25,040 nt of DNA from a virus, in IMG/VR virus record IMGVR_UViG_3300026140_000011, positions 1 to 25,040 of that record. One strand, given 5' to 3'. A model generated the notes under the pieces. It did no database searches and was not told the DNA's origin. It saw nothing but the letters and a program-made list of their open reading frames with translations. The first letter of the stretch is position 1. Every line of letters starts with the position of its first letter. Made by a program: the position numbers and the translations under genes. Of this stretch, positions 7,296 to 14,823 are shown piece by piece.

Positions 7296-7313
7296 GATAT
7301 TTAAGTAATACTA

Positions 7314-7438
7314 CGACCTCGTTGCGTTCGTGAACGCAACTCTGCCGCAGTTCTTTAAACCAAGAACTGCGACCTCTGAGTTTCAGAGAAACTCATTCGG
7401 TAGTGGTTTTCACTTAAAAGGAAAACCACGACTACTAC
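7314..7438 (+). promoter_or_regulatory. Hairpin cassette B: four perfect hairpins plus GACTACTAC
   Basis: In order: GTTGCGTT-CGTG-AACGCAAC (7321-7340); CGCAGTTCTT/AAGAACTGCG (7346-7371); TGAGTTTC-AGA-GAAACTCA (7377-7395); GTAGTGGTTTTC paired with GAAAACCAC(GAC)TAC (7400-7435). GACTACTAC ends at 7438, 15 bases before the next ATG. The word CGAC follows the second and fourth stems, and CGACCTC precedes the first and third. No oligo-T follows any stem. This is the fullest copy of the cassette in the window. Confidence 0.75.
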
Positions 7439-7453
7439 ATAAACGAAGCACTA

Positions 7454-9655
7454 ATGGATACTGATTCTGTCGTACTCTCCCACGACCGAGGCGTTGCTGC
7501 GTTTGATAACGCAAGCGGTGTTATTGACAGCAGCGACGGCGTTTCGTTTTCGTGGGACGAGGAGCATATCGTTACAGTTGATGCTCCGTCCGATCTCCAA
7601 GGTGCTTTTGACACGAACCAGTTTTACAAGATCGAAGACGCAACTATTGCTCGTCCGATCAAGCAGCCGTATATGGACGACGGCGACGTAAAGTGGTACA
7701 AAAAGCCCGCCGAGGAGCTTCGAAAAGCAGCGTGGTCGTTCGACAACTCGGCATACACAATTGACCACCCGATGACGGGGATGGTCAAGGACGTACACGA
7801 CGTACACGGCTTTTGGCGCTCCGTCCGATATGACGACGATGCAGATCGTCTTCAAGGAGATTTGTATATTCCGTCGAACGACACTGAAGCACTCGAATTT
7901 ATCGAGAAACACAAAGACGTGTCGGCTGGCTACTACAACCGCGTCGTCTCGGAATACGATGGCGACACGGGTGATCTCACTGACGACGATGTTGACGGGT
8001 TCCAAGTCGATATGTACGGCAACCACATCGCGTCTGTTGAACGAGGCCGTTGTTCGTCCGAGGACGGTTGTGGACTCGATTCTAAGCCTACTGGTAACGT
8101 CGTGATGGAAGTATCGGCGTCTTCCGATGCGATGGACCTATCGATTCCAGAGTCGGCTCAGAACGCCGCACAGAACTTTCTCGACGCTGTTGATGATGGC
8201 AAAGTGCCTGATTCGTGTGGTGGGCCAGATGGACTTGGCCGACGCCGAGCACAGATGTTTGCTGATGGCGGCGAGTTGTCAAAAGAGGTATGGGCTACGG
8301 GCGGAACGTCCGCTGTAGCTAATTGGCACGCCCGTCAGGAAGGAAACGAAGACTACGACGAGTCTGAAGTCGATAGCCCGTGGGAAGACTGTGGCTATGC
8401 GATGTTTAAAGCGTGGGGCGGTGCGTCTGCCCGCGACAAAGCAATGTCAATCAAAAGTCAAATCGATGAATCTACCGATGCCAAGACGTATTCGGACGGC
8501 ACAATGGTATCGTGGGGCAACGGGTCTGGCGAAATTGTCGATTCGAAAACTGACGGTTGTTTTGACGAACGCATCGATGGTGACTTTGAAATCTGTGCGT
8601 CGGATGATGAACCCGTCTATCTAATCGACAACGATGGCACGATGGTCGCCCACAAACACGAGACGCTAACAGTCGAGTCGTCTGATGCGTCTACGATGTA
8701 CGAAGGAACCGAAATGATGACGAGCGACCTATCTGAGAACGATAGAGTTGCCTATCATACCGAGGCTATCGTCGCACACAATCCGAGTGACGAAGACGTA
8801 ATTATGTTGGAGTTGCTCGATATGGATGGGAACGAAACCGACGTGACTGTTACCGCAGATCCATCTGAAGTGCAACCGCTGGCTACAACTGACGCACCGA
8901 GTGGGATCTACGTCGATGACGATGGTGACTGGTACGGTGTCGCACCGACCGAGAATGCTGACGAGGAAGCAAAGTACGATCTCAATAACTGTAACGATGT
9001 CAAAGACGCGTGGAACCTTCGAGGTCGTGGCGAGTACGATATCGAACGGTCTACGTTGGAGGCTCGAATCAAACGAGCGGGTGATGCCCACGACTGCCCG
9101 ACCGAAATGAAACCGTGGACAGAAAATAATACAAACATGACTGACAAAGATACTGACAGTTTCGACATCCCCGATCTGTCGATTGATGCGCTTGAGGAAA
9201 AGAACGACAAGGTAGCTGATCTGAAGGCCGAACGCGACTCGCTTAACTCCGATCTCGATGCCTATCGGGACAAGATTACCGAGGCAATTGATGCCTCCGA
9301 GCACATCGAGATGGAGGAGGGCGAGTGCATTTGCGATGCGGCAAAGGACGTTATCGAGGACTTTGACGAGGCTGCTGAACGCGTCGAGTCCCTTGAAGAC
9401 GAATTGGAAGAATATCGCACTGAGGAAAAGCAAGACGCACTTGACGAACTGACCGATCTTGGCGCTGACAGAGACGAGTGGGAAGACGAAACCCTCTCGG
9501 AGATTGAGTCGGAGATCGATCGGCGTGAGGAAGTGCTTGAATCCGCTGACAATACGAGTGTCAAAAACATCGACACGCAGACCGATAGCAACGACGACGA
9601 TGTTGACAGAACGATGAAGGGCACTCGCAAGTTTGGACGCGGGTACGGAGCATAG
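7454..9655 (+). CDS. Multidomain prohead protein: DUF2213-like protease/core plus scaffold (733 aa)
   Basis: Residues about 85-200 match DUF2213-type phage prohead proteins: IDHPMTG (H105), KDVSAGYYNR (S157, G159, Y160) and HIASVERGRC (191-200), a pattern shared with capsid maturation proteases. Residues 230-340 (GLGRRRAQMFADGG, WHARQEG, GYAMFKAWGG) and 343-405 (DGTMVSWGNGSGEI, then DDEPVYLID, TMVAHKHETL) look like two small modules often seen in prohead proteins, the second close to DUF2945-like 'VSW.SS.G' domains. Residues 505-548 (YDLNNCNDVKDAWN) form another helical module. Residues 575-705 are a strongly acidic coiled coil, as in scaffolding proteins. An in-frame ATG at 9137 (M562) could give a separate scaffold, as in lambda C/Nu3. 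It is flanked by hairpin cassettes, so its dosage may be set separately. Confidence 0.8.
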   Translation: MDTDSVVLSHDRGVAAFDNASGVIDSSDGVSFSWDEEHIVTVDAPSDLQGAFDTNQFYKIEDATIARPIKQPYMDDGDVKWYKKPAEELRKAAWSFDNSAYTIDHPMTGMVKDVHDVHGFWRSVRYDDDADRLQGDLYIPSNDTEALEFIEKHKDVSAGYYNRVVSEYDGDTGDLTDDDVDGFQVDMYGNHIASVERGRCSSEDGCGLDSKPTGNVVMEVSASSDAMDLSIPESAQNAAQNFLDAVDDGKVPDSCGGPDGLGRRRAQMFADGGELSKEVWATGGTSAVANWHARQEGNEDYDESEVDSPWEDCGYAMFKAWGGASARDKAMSIKSQIDESTDAKTYSDGTMVSWGNGSGEIVDSKTDGCFDERIDGDFEICASDDEPVYLIDNDGTMVAHKHETLTVESSDASTMYEGTEMMTSDLSENDRVAYHTEAIVAHNPSDEDVIMLELLDMDGNETDVTVTADPSEVQPLATTDAPSGIYVDDDGDWYGVAPTENADEEAKYDLNNCNDVKDAWNLRGRGEYDIERSTLEARIKRAGDAHDCPTEMKPWTENNTNMTDKDTDSFDIPDLSIDALEEKNDKVADLKAERDSLNSDLDAYRDKITEAIDASEHIEMEEGECICDAAKDVIEDFDEAAERVESLEDELEEYRTEEKQDALDELTDLGADRDEWEDETLSEIESEIDRREEVLESADNTSVKNIDTQTDSNDDDVDRTMKGTRKFGRGYGA

Positions 9656-9658
9656 GGC

Positions 9659-9690
9659 TTTATAAGTAAAACCACGACTACTACATAAAC
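9659..9690 (+). promoter_or_regulatory. TATA box plus GACTACTAC element before the capsid genes
   Basis: TTTATAAG (9659-9666) is a good haloarchaeal TATA box. It is followed by AAAACCACGACTACTAC and ATAAAC (9668-9690), 23 bases identical to 7422-7444. Here the 5' arm of the hairpin is missing, so only the motif is kept. A start about 25 bases after TATA falls in ATAAACAG, giving a short leader to the ATG at 9705. Confidence 0.55.
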
Positions 9691-9704
9691 AGAGAGACAT
9701 ACTA

Positions 9705-10262
9705 ATGGCAACTGAATTTTACGTTGAACAGGCCGACCGCTCGCCGCAGAGTGGACTCGTAACTGAGGAGGTCGTCGCTGGCGAACTGATCTCCGACGAC
9801 GGTGACGGTGTTACGGTCCTTACCTTTGCTGATTCTGGCGAGAACGCTGGCCTTGCACGATACGACGCGCAGTCCTTTGCACGGGAGTTCGATGACGACG
9901 TTCGGACCCCGACGTACGATCCGAACGACGATATGCGTAATCGAGCACAGTATCAACTGTTCGAAGACAGCGGCATTTTCCGTATTCGGACTATCGATGA
10001 CGAAGCCGCTGCTGCTCCCGCTATTGAGCATCGTGACGTAGTTGGCTACGTCGATGAAACTGCGGGCGATGCGCCTGCTGATGCCGAGGGTCGTCTGGTC
10101 GAGGAAGGCTACACTAATGGTTCGACCACATTCGACCGTTCGACTGGTAATTTCAAGGCTGTTGGCGTTGCCTATCGACCGTCGCGTCGTAGTGGGCAGA
10201 CCCTTGACGAATACGATTATCCCGTCCGCACGATTATGTTCAGTGAACCCAAGGCAGAATAA
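9705..10262 (+). CDS. Putative capsid decoration or auxiliary head protein (185 aa)
   Basis: A compact beta-rich acidic protein directly before the major capsid gene, the usual place for a head decoration or stabilising protein. Visible segments: GLVTEEVVAGELI, VTVLTFADSGENAGL, a charged middle with YDPNDDMRNR, GIFRIRTIDDE, then DVVGYVDETAG and a C-terminal VAYRPSRRSGQ ... YPVRTIMFSEP. I recognise no catalytic motif. Codon use is rich in C- and G-ending codons, like the capsid gene, which suggests a high-copy structural protein. The TATA/GACTACTAC element just upstream drives it with the capsid gene 14 bases downstream. An alternative is a capsid fibre or turret base. Confidence 0.55.
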   Translation: MATEFYVEQADRSPQSGLVTEEVVAGELISDDGDGVTVLTFADSGENAGLARYDAQSFAREFDDDVRTPTYDPNDDMRNRAQYQLFEDSGIFRIRTIDDEAAAAPAIEHRDVVGYVDETAGDAPADAEGRLVEEGYTNGSTTFDRSTGNFKAVGVAYRPSRRSGQTLDEYDYPVRTIMFSEPKAE

Positions 10263-10275
10263 CGAGGTAATATAA

Positions 10276-11352
10276 ATGGCAACTACTTCATTCCATAGCG
10301 AGGACGACTTTAGCGAGATGGTCGCCCCCGACGAAGATGTAATGCTTGAGCGAGAAGGCCGTGACCGTCGTGGCCTTCGTCGTGAAATCGCCCCGCTGAC
10401 CGAGATGGAGCGGGGTACTCGGCGTATCGAGGAGGGTGACGGTATCTATGTCGCCCCGCAGTCCGATATGCCGACCGCCGAGACTGGCGTTGGTGAGGTC
10501 CTCGGTAACGTCGATATTGTCCGCTACACGGGCGACGACGTGATTATTCCCCGTATGACTCACGGGATGACCGTGGACGCGGAGGATCTTCAGCTTGGGA
10601 ACGCGAACGAGAAGGTTCGCCGTGCCCAAGACGCCGTGATGGAGATGTTCGACATTCAGGCTGATCTTCAGTTCCTTCTCGGCGTTAGTGACGAGAACGG
10701 CAATCAGGTCCAGAAGGGCGTTTTCGAGTGGATGGACGACAACATCCCCGACGAAAACGTCATTAATGCCGCCAACACCGATTACGACAACTATCGGCTT
10801 GACAGCGGTGGACAGCCGTCGAACATCGTTCAGCGTGTCGCCTACGGCAAGACTACGGGCATCTACGCTGACGATGGATGGGATATGGCGCTGTACCCCC
10901 ACAACGTCGAGGCGCTGTGGAACACCATCGACGCGAACAGTGGTGCCGCACTCAAGTCCCAGTGGGCGAACTTCGGTGACGACTCCGATAACGTCGGCGT
11001 CAGTGGCGAGTTTACCATCCCGAGCCACACGGGGCTTCGGACTGCGCCCGACGCCGATGAGACGCTCAAGTTCGACATTACGGGCAACCTCCCCACTGCT
11101 TCGAACGGGGCTGACGACGACGTGATGTGGCTGCTCCCCGACCACGGTGGCGACTTCTTCGAGATGTACGAGCATCCCGAACCGACGCTTATTCAGGAGC
11201 CGATTCGGAAGAACGGAGGCGCACTCGAATACGAGTACTACTGGCGTGCTGGACAGGCATACGGCTTCGGGTCCCACCAGACCGACGACGGTGCGGGTGG
11301 TAGTATCGCTCACGACGCTATCAAGATCGAAAACGTCAGTTCCCTATTCTAA
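10276..11352 (+). CDS. Major capsid protein, HK97 fold (358 aa)
   Basis: Size, position after scaffold and decoration genes, and segments typical of HK97/encapsulin-like capsid proteins identify it: an N-terminal arm of about 50 residues with REIAPLTEMERGT, then GNVDIVRYTGDDVIIPRMTHG (in part), an E-loop-like GMTVDAEDL, the long spine helix NEKVRRAQDAVMEMFDIQADL (in part, residues 110-135), the P-domain stretch WDMALYPHNVEALW and a late HPEPTLIQEPIRKNGG followed by YYWRAGQAYGF, the beta-strand signature shared with encapsulins. Codon choice is the most biased in the window, as expected for the most abundant virion protein. GAGGT about ten bases before the ATG is a moderate ribosome site. The gene ends VSSLF with the 11-base word repeated at 11516. 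Confidence 0.9.
   Translation: MATTSFHSEDDFSEMVAPDEDVMLEREGRDRRGLRREIAPLTEMERGTRRIEEGDGIYVAPQSDMPTAETGVGEVLGNVDIVRYTGDDVIIPRMTHGMTVDAEDLQLGNANEKVRRAQDAVMEMFDIQADLQFLLGVSDENGNQVQKGVFEWMDDNIPDENVINAANTDYDNYRLDSGGQPSNIVQRVAYGKTTGIYADDGWDMALYPHNVEALWNTIDANSGAALKSQWANFGDDSDNVGVSGEFTIPSHTGLRTAPDADETLKFDITGNLPTASNGADDDVMWLLPDHGGDFFEMYEHPEPTLIQEPIRKNGGALEYEYYWRAGQAYGFGSHQTDDGAGGSIAHDAIKIENVSSLF
11336..11346 (+). repeat. 11-bp direct repeat, left copy
   Basis: TCAGTTCCCTA forms the last codons of the capsid gene. The same 11 bases occur at 11516-11526 in the last codons of the 57-aa gene, exactly 180 bp away, so the repeats bracket that gene. Confidence 0.6.
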
Positions 11353-11358
11353 GGTCTG

Positions 11359-11532
11359 ATGGGAATGGGACGAGAATCGTACGATCCGTCGTATCGACAA
11401 TCGAACGTTGATGCGACGTTGGAAGATCACGAAACCCGAATTACCAGACTCGAAAAAATCGCACTGATTGGGTTTGGATATCTCGTTGCGGACGGGGCAG
11501 AAATCGTTTCGACATTCAGTTCCCTACTATAA
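11359..11532 (+). CDS. Coiled-coil and membrane-segment micro-protein (57 aa)
   Basis: Fifty-seven residues from the ATG at 11359 to TAA at 11530-11532. Residues 18-33 (DATLEDHETRITRLEK) are a short coiled coil; residues 34-50 (IALIGFGYLVADGAEIV) are hydrophobic enough for one membrane segment or a helical hairpin; the end is STFSSLL. The coiled coil followed by a hydrophobic helix recalls haemolysin/XhlA-like phage proteins, where a membrane role in lysis is proposed, but the resemblance is only in layout. It stands between the capsid and connector genes with no gap to the latter. A small capsid-associated protein is an equal option. Confidence 0.65.
   Translation: MGMGRESYDPSYRQSNVDATLEDHETRITRLEKIALIGFGYLVADGAEIVSTFSSLL
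11516..11526 (+). repeat. 11-bp direct repeat, right copy
   Basis: TCAGTTCCCTA, second copy of the word at 11336-11346. Both proteins therefore end in SSL plus one residue, followed by TAA. Confidence 0.6.
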
Positions 11533-11955
11533 ATGGACTTGCCATCATTTGCCATCACGGACGATGCTGCGTTAGAGACAGCCGTCCGTGATAAAACGTC
11601 GTATGCAGACAGCGGCGACGAATGGCCGACAACGCAAGCGACGGGCAATATTGAAGATGCCAAGCGTCATTTGTATATGAAGACGGGTTCGGAACGCTGG
11701 TACGAGGACGTTGCGTACGGGCAGGCCCTCGTTGCCATTACAGCAATGAAGGCCAAAGAAGCCGTCGAAAACATTAACATCGACCAGTACGGTATCGGTG
11801 ACGAATCGATTTCCTTTTCGAACGCCGATCCAGACAGTTCCCAACAGATTCAATCGTGGAGTGCTGAGGCTGATCGTGCGTTGAGCGAGTCCGAAGTAAC
11901 GTTCGAAAAGAGAACCGATCTCCCGCTTCAAAACACGAGTAATTACATCGGATGA
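11533..11955 (+). CDS. Head-tail connector/adaptor protein (140 aa)
   Basis: First neck gene after the capsid gene, the usual site for the adaptor that docks under portal. Length and helical make-up fit the gp6/gp15-like adaptor class: residues 10-60 with DDAALETAVRDKTSY and EDAKRHLYMKTG, a central helix GQALVAITAMKAKEAVENI and a C-terminal DRALSESEVTFEKR. There are no catalytic motifs. The ATG directly follows the TAA of the 57-aa gene, and the stop overlaps the next start in an ATGA at 11952-11955, so expression is coupled. The assignment rests mainly on gene order. Confidence 0.6.
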   Translation: MDLPSFAITDDAALETAVRDKTSYADSGDEWPTTQATGNIEDAKRHLYMKTGSERWYEDVAYGQALVAITAMKAKEAVENINIDQYGIGDESISFSNADPDSSQQIQSWSAEADRALSESEVTFEKRTDLPLQNTSNYIG

Positions 11956-12356
11956 GTAGATCGAGCGGCATTCCAAGACGACGTGGGTTGGGCGGCATTA
12001 GTCGTATCATTTCCTCAAGAGCCACGTCGAAGGAGATACGCCGCTATGAGGAAACGACTAACTCACTCGGCAATACTGAACAAAGCCTCGAATCGGAGCA
12101 CATCGAGTCGCTGTGGCTGTTTGCACCGAACGAGGGTATTGGGACGGAAGTCGTTGGCGAACGGCTTGACGGCGCACTGAACGGCCTTTGCGTTGCTGCT
12201 GATACGGTAGATCTGTCTCACAACGATCGAGTAACGCACGGTGGGGTTGAATACGAGATCGATACCATCGTTGGCCATCCAGATGACGACGAACCCGATG
12301 GTACTGCATCACCCAACACTGACTTTTGGGTAATCACGTTCACGAGGCGACAATGA
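11952..12356 (+). CDS. Head closure (stopper) protein (134 aa)
   Basis: A basic N-terminal arm (MSRSSGIPRRRGLGG, residues 1-15) is followed from about residue 50 by a small beta barrel: SLWLFAPNEGIG, then VDLSHNDRVTHGGVEYEIDTI, the 'D.V...G..Y.V' pattern of phage head-closure proteins such as SPP1 gp16 and HK97 gp7 relatives, and a last strand DFWVITFTRRQ. Such proteins seal the portal channel after packaging and provide the tail-binding surface. ATGA overlaps on both sides tie it to the connector before and the neck protein after. The overlap and order make this a solid neck-module gene; the precise role is inferred. Confidence 0.6.
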   Translation: MSRSSGIPRRRGLGGISRIISSRATSKEIRRYEETTNSLGNTEQSLESEHIESLWLFAPNEGIGTEVVGERLDGALNGLCVAADTVDLSHNDRVTHGGVEYEIDTIVGHPDDDEPDGTASPNTDFWVITFTRRQ

Positions 12357-12991
12357 CGGTTAAAGTCGGCGTGTCCTCGAACATCGATTCGGTCATCAAA
12401 AGCGTCGATGACGTACAAGACGACGTTAAGACCGAGTTTCGGCGGAAAGTTTCTAACGCCGTTCGTGTGATGTGGAAAGATGCGTTAGGATATATCGCGT
12501 CCGACCCACACGTTAGTGGCGAATTGATGCAAAGTACTGACTTTACCGAATCGATTGGTAGTACGTCGATGGAGTTTGCCGTCGAAGTGAATCGGCGTCG
12601 ATCCGAATACGCCGCTGTGGTTGAGTTTGGTAGCGGCCTCAAGACGAACACGCCGTTTGAAGGCTCGGAACCGATCCCACCTGATATGTACGACTCAGTG
12701 CCCTCAGACTTCCCGTACGAGAGTCCTGACATTCCGTACAACACTGACGATCCCTCGGACACGCAAGGCTACGAGAAGTTCTACGGATTTACAAAATACA
12801 TCGAGGAATGGATGCGAACAAAGCCGTTGACGCCGAAAAGCGGCAATTACTTTGTCTCAGCGGCCTACATCGCTGCCGAAATTATTGAAAAAGGTAACTA
12901 CGCGCATCCGTTTCTCCGACCCGCCTATTTCGACAACGAACTGCTCATTAAAGAAGCAGCCCAAAACGCACTACGGAGTGTGGCACGATAA
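12353..12991 (+). CDS. Neck/tail completion protein, HK97 gp10-like (212 aa)
   Basis: The ATG at 12353, overlapping the previous TGA, is chosen over an upstream TTG at 12326. Segments DDVKTEFRRKVSNAVRVMW, then VNRRRSEYAAVVEFGSG and a C-terminal YAHPFLRPAYFDNELLI match the HK97 gp10 family, where 'Y...VE.GT' and 'HPFLRPA.' are the hallmark motifs. In that family the protein joins the head closure ring to the tail. Residues 105-140 form a proline-rich insertion (EPIPPDMYDSVPSDFP) not usual in bacterial relatives. The stop shares bases with the next start (TAATG). The family call is one of the safer neck assignments. Confidence 0.75.
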   Translation: MTVKVGVSSNIDSVIKSVDDVQDDVKTEFRRKVSNAVRVMWKDALGYIASDPHVSGELMQSTDFTESIGSTSMEFAVEVNRRRSEYAAVVEFGSGLKTNTPFEGSEPIPPDMYDSVPSDFPYESPDIPYNTDDPSDTQGYEKFYGFTKYIEEWMRTKPLTPKSGNYFVSAAYIAAEIIEKGNYAHPFLRPAYFDNELLIKEAAQNALRSVAR

Positions 12992-13521
12992 TGGCAACAC
13001 GCAAAGCTATCAAAGAGGACTTTATTGCGTCGATTAACGCGGTGCTTGACACCTACGACGCGCATATTACTACCGAGTATCCTAACTCGGAAGAAGCCTA
13101 TCCCGCTGTTGTGTACTCATATGCGGATCGAGAGGTTCCGATGAACAATCGGTCTGCACCAACGAATACTGAAACACTCCAAGACGGGACGGTGCTTGAG
13201 ACGTACTCGACGGTGATGGAAGGCGTGTTCAGCATCGAAATCGTAGACTCGGATGAACTGCGTCGTGAAGATGTGTACGGATCTATCAGAGAGTATTTTG
13301 AATCCTTTGCACATCCGATTAACGACGAATCCGACGTAAACGCCGATGCGTATCGAATCACAGTAAGTGACTCGACGCCGACCAATTTTGAAGACCGCAC
13401 ACCACGCGGTCGTGGTGATGCGATGGACATTTCGGTTTTTCATACCAGACAACAAACACAAGAACTTGACCCAATGGACACGATCAATCAAACGACTGAC
13501 GAACAACGAACAATAGAGTAA
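12991..13521 (+). CDS. Putative tail terminator/completion protein (176 aa)
   Basis: Last gene before the sheath gene, where tail terminator proteins normally lie. An N-terminal helix RKAIKEDFIASINAVLDTY leads to beta strands AYPAVVYSYADREV, VFSIEIVDSD, a helix VYGSIREYFESFA and a last strand DAMDISVFHTR, a plausible alpha/beta fold like gpU or gp17 terminators, which cap the growing tail. The last 20 residues are polar. No catalytic motif is present. The sheath ATG follows three bases after the stop. The call rests on order and fold-like pattern; sequence identity to known terminators is not evident to me. Confidence 0.5.
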   Translation: MATRKAIKEDFIASINAVLDTYDAHITTEYPNSEEAYPAVVYSYADREVPMNNRSAPTNTETLQDGTVLETYSTVMEGVFSIEIVDSDELRREDVYGSIREYFESFAHPINDESDVNADAYRITVSDSTPTNFEDRTPRGRGDAMDISVFHTRQQTQELDPMDTINQTTDEQRTIE

Positions 13522-13524
13522 TAT

Positions 13525-14823
13525 ATGAGCGAAACATACGGAAATATTCAATACGAAGCGACCGTCAAGAGTGGCGGTGTAACGGCAGTTAGTGCCGCTT
13601 TTGAACGAACTGGTGCCATCGTTGGTGAGATGAACGTTGCTGAAGGATCGGCAACGGAAGGTGAAGTGCAGACCCTTACCAATTCCAACAACGTCGATAC
13701 GCTGTTCGGTGACAACTCGGATCTGGCTCGGCAATGTCGAGGGGCCTTCGCAAATGGCGTTGGCACGCTGTATGCGATTCCCGTGACCGAAACGGAAGAA
13801 ACGGACGTTGTTTCGGGGGCTGCAAGCGGTGCACTCAATAACGCGCCCGTCTTTGATCCGAACGTTCACGAAGAACACGACGTTACCGCAACCGACACGA
13901 CTGAAGCAACAACGGTCGATGTCAGCATCGTCTACGACGAAGGGGATGACATCGCAACGCCGTCCGAAGCCAATTCCATTAATCTGAACCCCGTGACGGG
14001 CGAATGGGAGGCTGATGAGTCCTCGGACTACGAGATCGACTATACGTACGGCGATTATTCGGGTGCCATCAAGCAAGCAGCCGAACTACAGCCGCGTATT
14101 GTTGGTGTTGCGACAGCCAACGAATCGCTTGGCAACGATTGGCTAACCGAGGCCAATAGTTACGATACTGACTTCGGGTTTATGCACGGTCTTATCGGTG
14201 CGATGCCCGAGACGGATGCGAACACGTACGACGATTCCTTTGACGATCGTCGTCTGTCCGTCGTTGCTTCTTCACGAGGCTATCTCGATGCTGCCGAAAC
14301 CGAAGAAGCCTACACTATCGGCGCACTCGTGGGCAAACAAGCAAGCAAGGCACTTGGTGACTCAACCACCTACGAGTCGCTTAACGGATTCACGTCGCTG
14401 CGAACGTCGTATCTCAACACTGAGATCCAGACACTTGTTGACAAACAAGTGCTTCCGCTCAAGGAAAGTGGTGGAGTTAAGGTCATTAAAGATATGACGA
14501 CCTCGACTGATCCGCAGTTCGAACGGATCTACGCCTCGGAAATCGTTGACGAGGCGACTGAGATTTCGAGACAGATTTCGGAGAACTTCACTGGTGAAAA
14601 GAACACCGAAGACAATCGACTGCTCCTTCGGGAGTCGCATACGTCTTCGTACGAGGAGTTGTCCGACGACGATCTGCTCGAAGACTACTACGTCCAAGTC
14701 GAAAAGGGCGCAACTGACTTTGAGGTTGATATGACAATTGGACTCGATGTGATTGGACTGATGGACTTTATCGACGTAGAGATAATCATTGGCGATGTCG
14801 TCCGTAACGGAGGTGTCGCCTAA
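13525..14823 (+). CDS. Contractile tail sheath protein (432 aa)
   Basis: Key evidence that this is a myovirus. The N-terminal pattern with SGGVTAVSAAFERTGAIVGE, then NNVDTLFGDNSDLARQCRGA and GVGTLYAIPV is the standard sheath opening, in which each subunit contributes an extended arm. The central part (residues 100-260) contains an acidic beta domain and LQPRIVGVATANESLG. The C-terminal half shows LNGFTSLRTSYLNTEIQTL, QVLPLKESGGVKVIKDMT and ends with YVQVEKGATDFEVDMTIGL, as in sheath C-terminal domains that bind the tube and neighbours. Sheath contraction drives the tube into the cell. The tube gene follows with a TAATG overlap, the conserved sheath-tube pair. Confidence 0.85.
   Translation: MSETYGNIQYEATVKSGGVTAVSAAFERTGAIVGEMNVAEGSATEGEVQTLTNSNNVDTLFGDNSDLARQCRGAFANGVGTLYAIPVTETEETDVVSGAASGALNNAPVFDPNVHEEHDVTATDTTEATTVDVSIVYDEGDDIATPSEANSINLNPVTGEWEADESSDYEIDYTYGDYSGAIKQAAELQPRIVGVATANESLGNDWLTEANSYDTDFGFMHGLIGAMPETDANTYDDSFDDRRLSVVASSRGYLDAAETEEAYTIGALVGKQASKALGDSTTYESLNGFTSLRTSYLNTEIQTLVDKQVLPLKESGGVKVIKDMTTSTDPQFERIYASEIVDEATEISRQISENFTGEKNTEDNRLLLRESHTSSYEELSDDDLLEDYYVQVEKGATDFEVDMTIGLDVIGLMDFIDVEIIIGDVVRNGGVA

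Noticed and set aside
7314-7438. CRISPR array or tRNA cluster reading of the hairpin cassettes
   Set aside because: The repeats are not direct, regular or separated by spacers, and no cloverleaf can be drawn.
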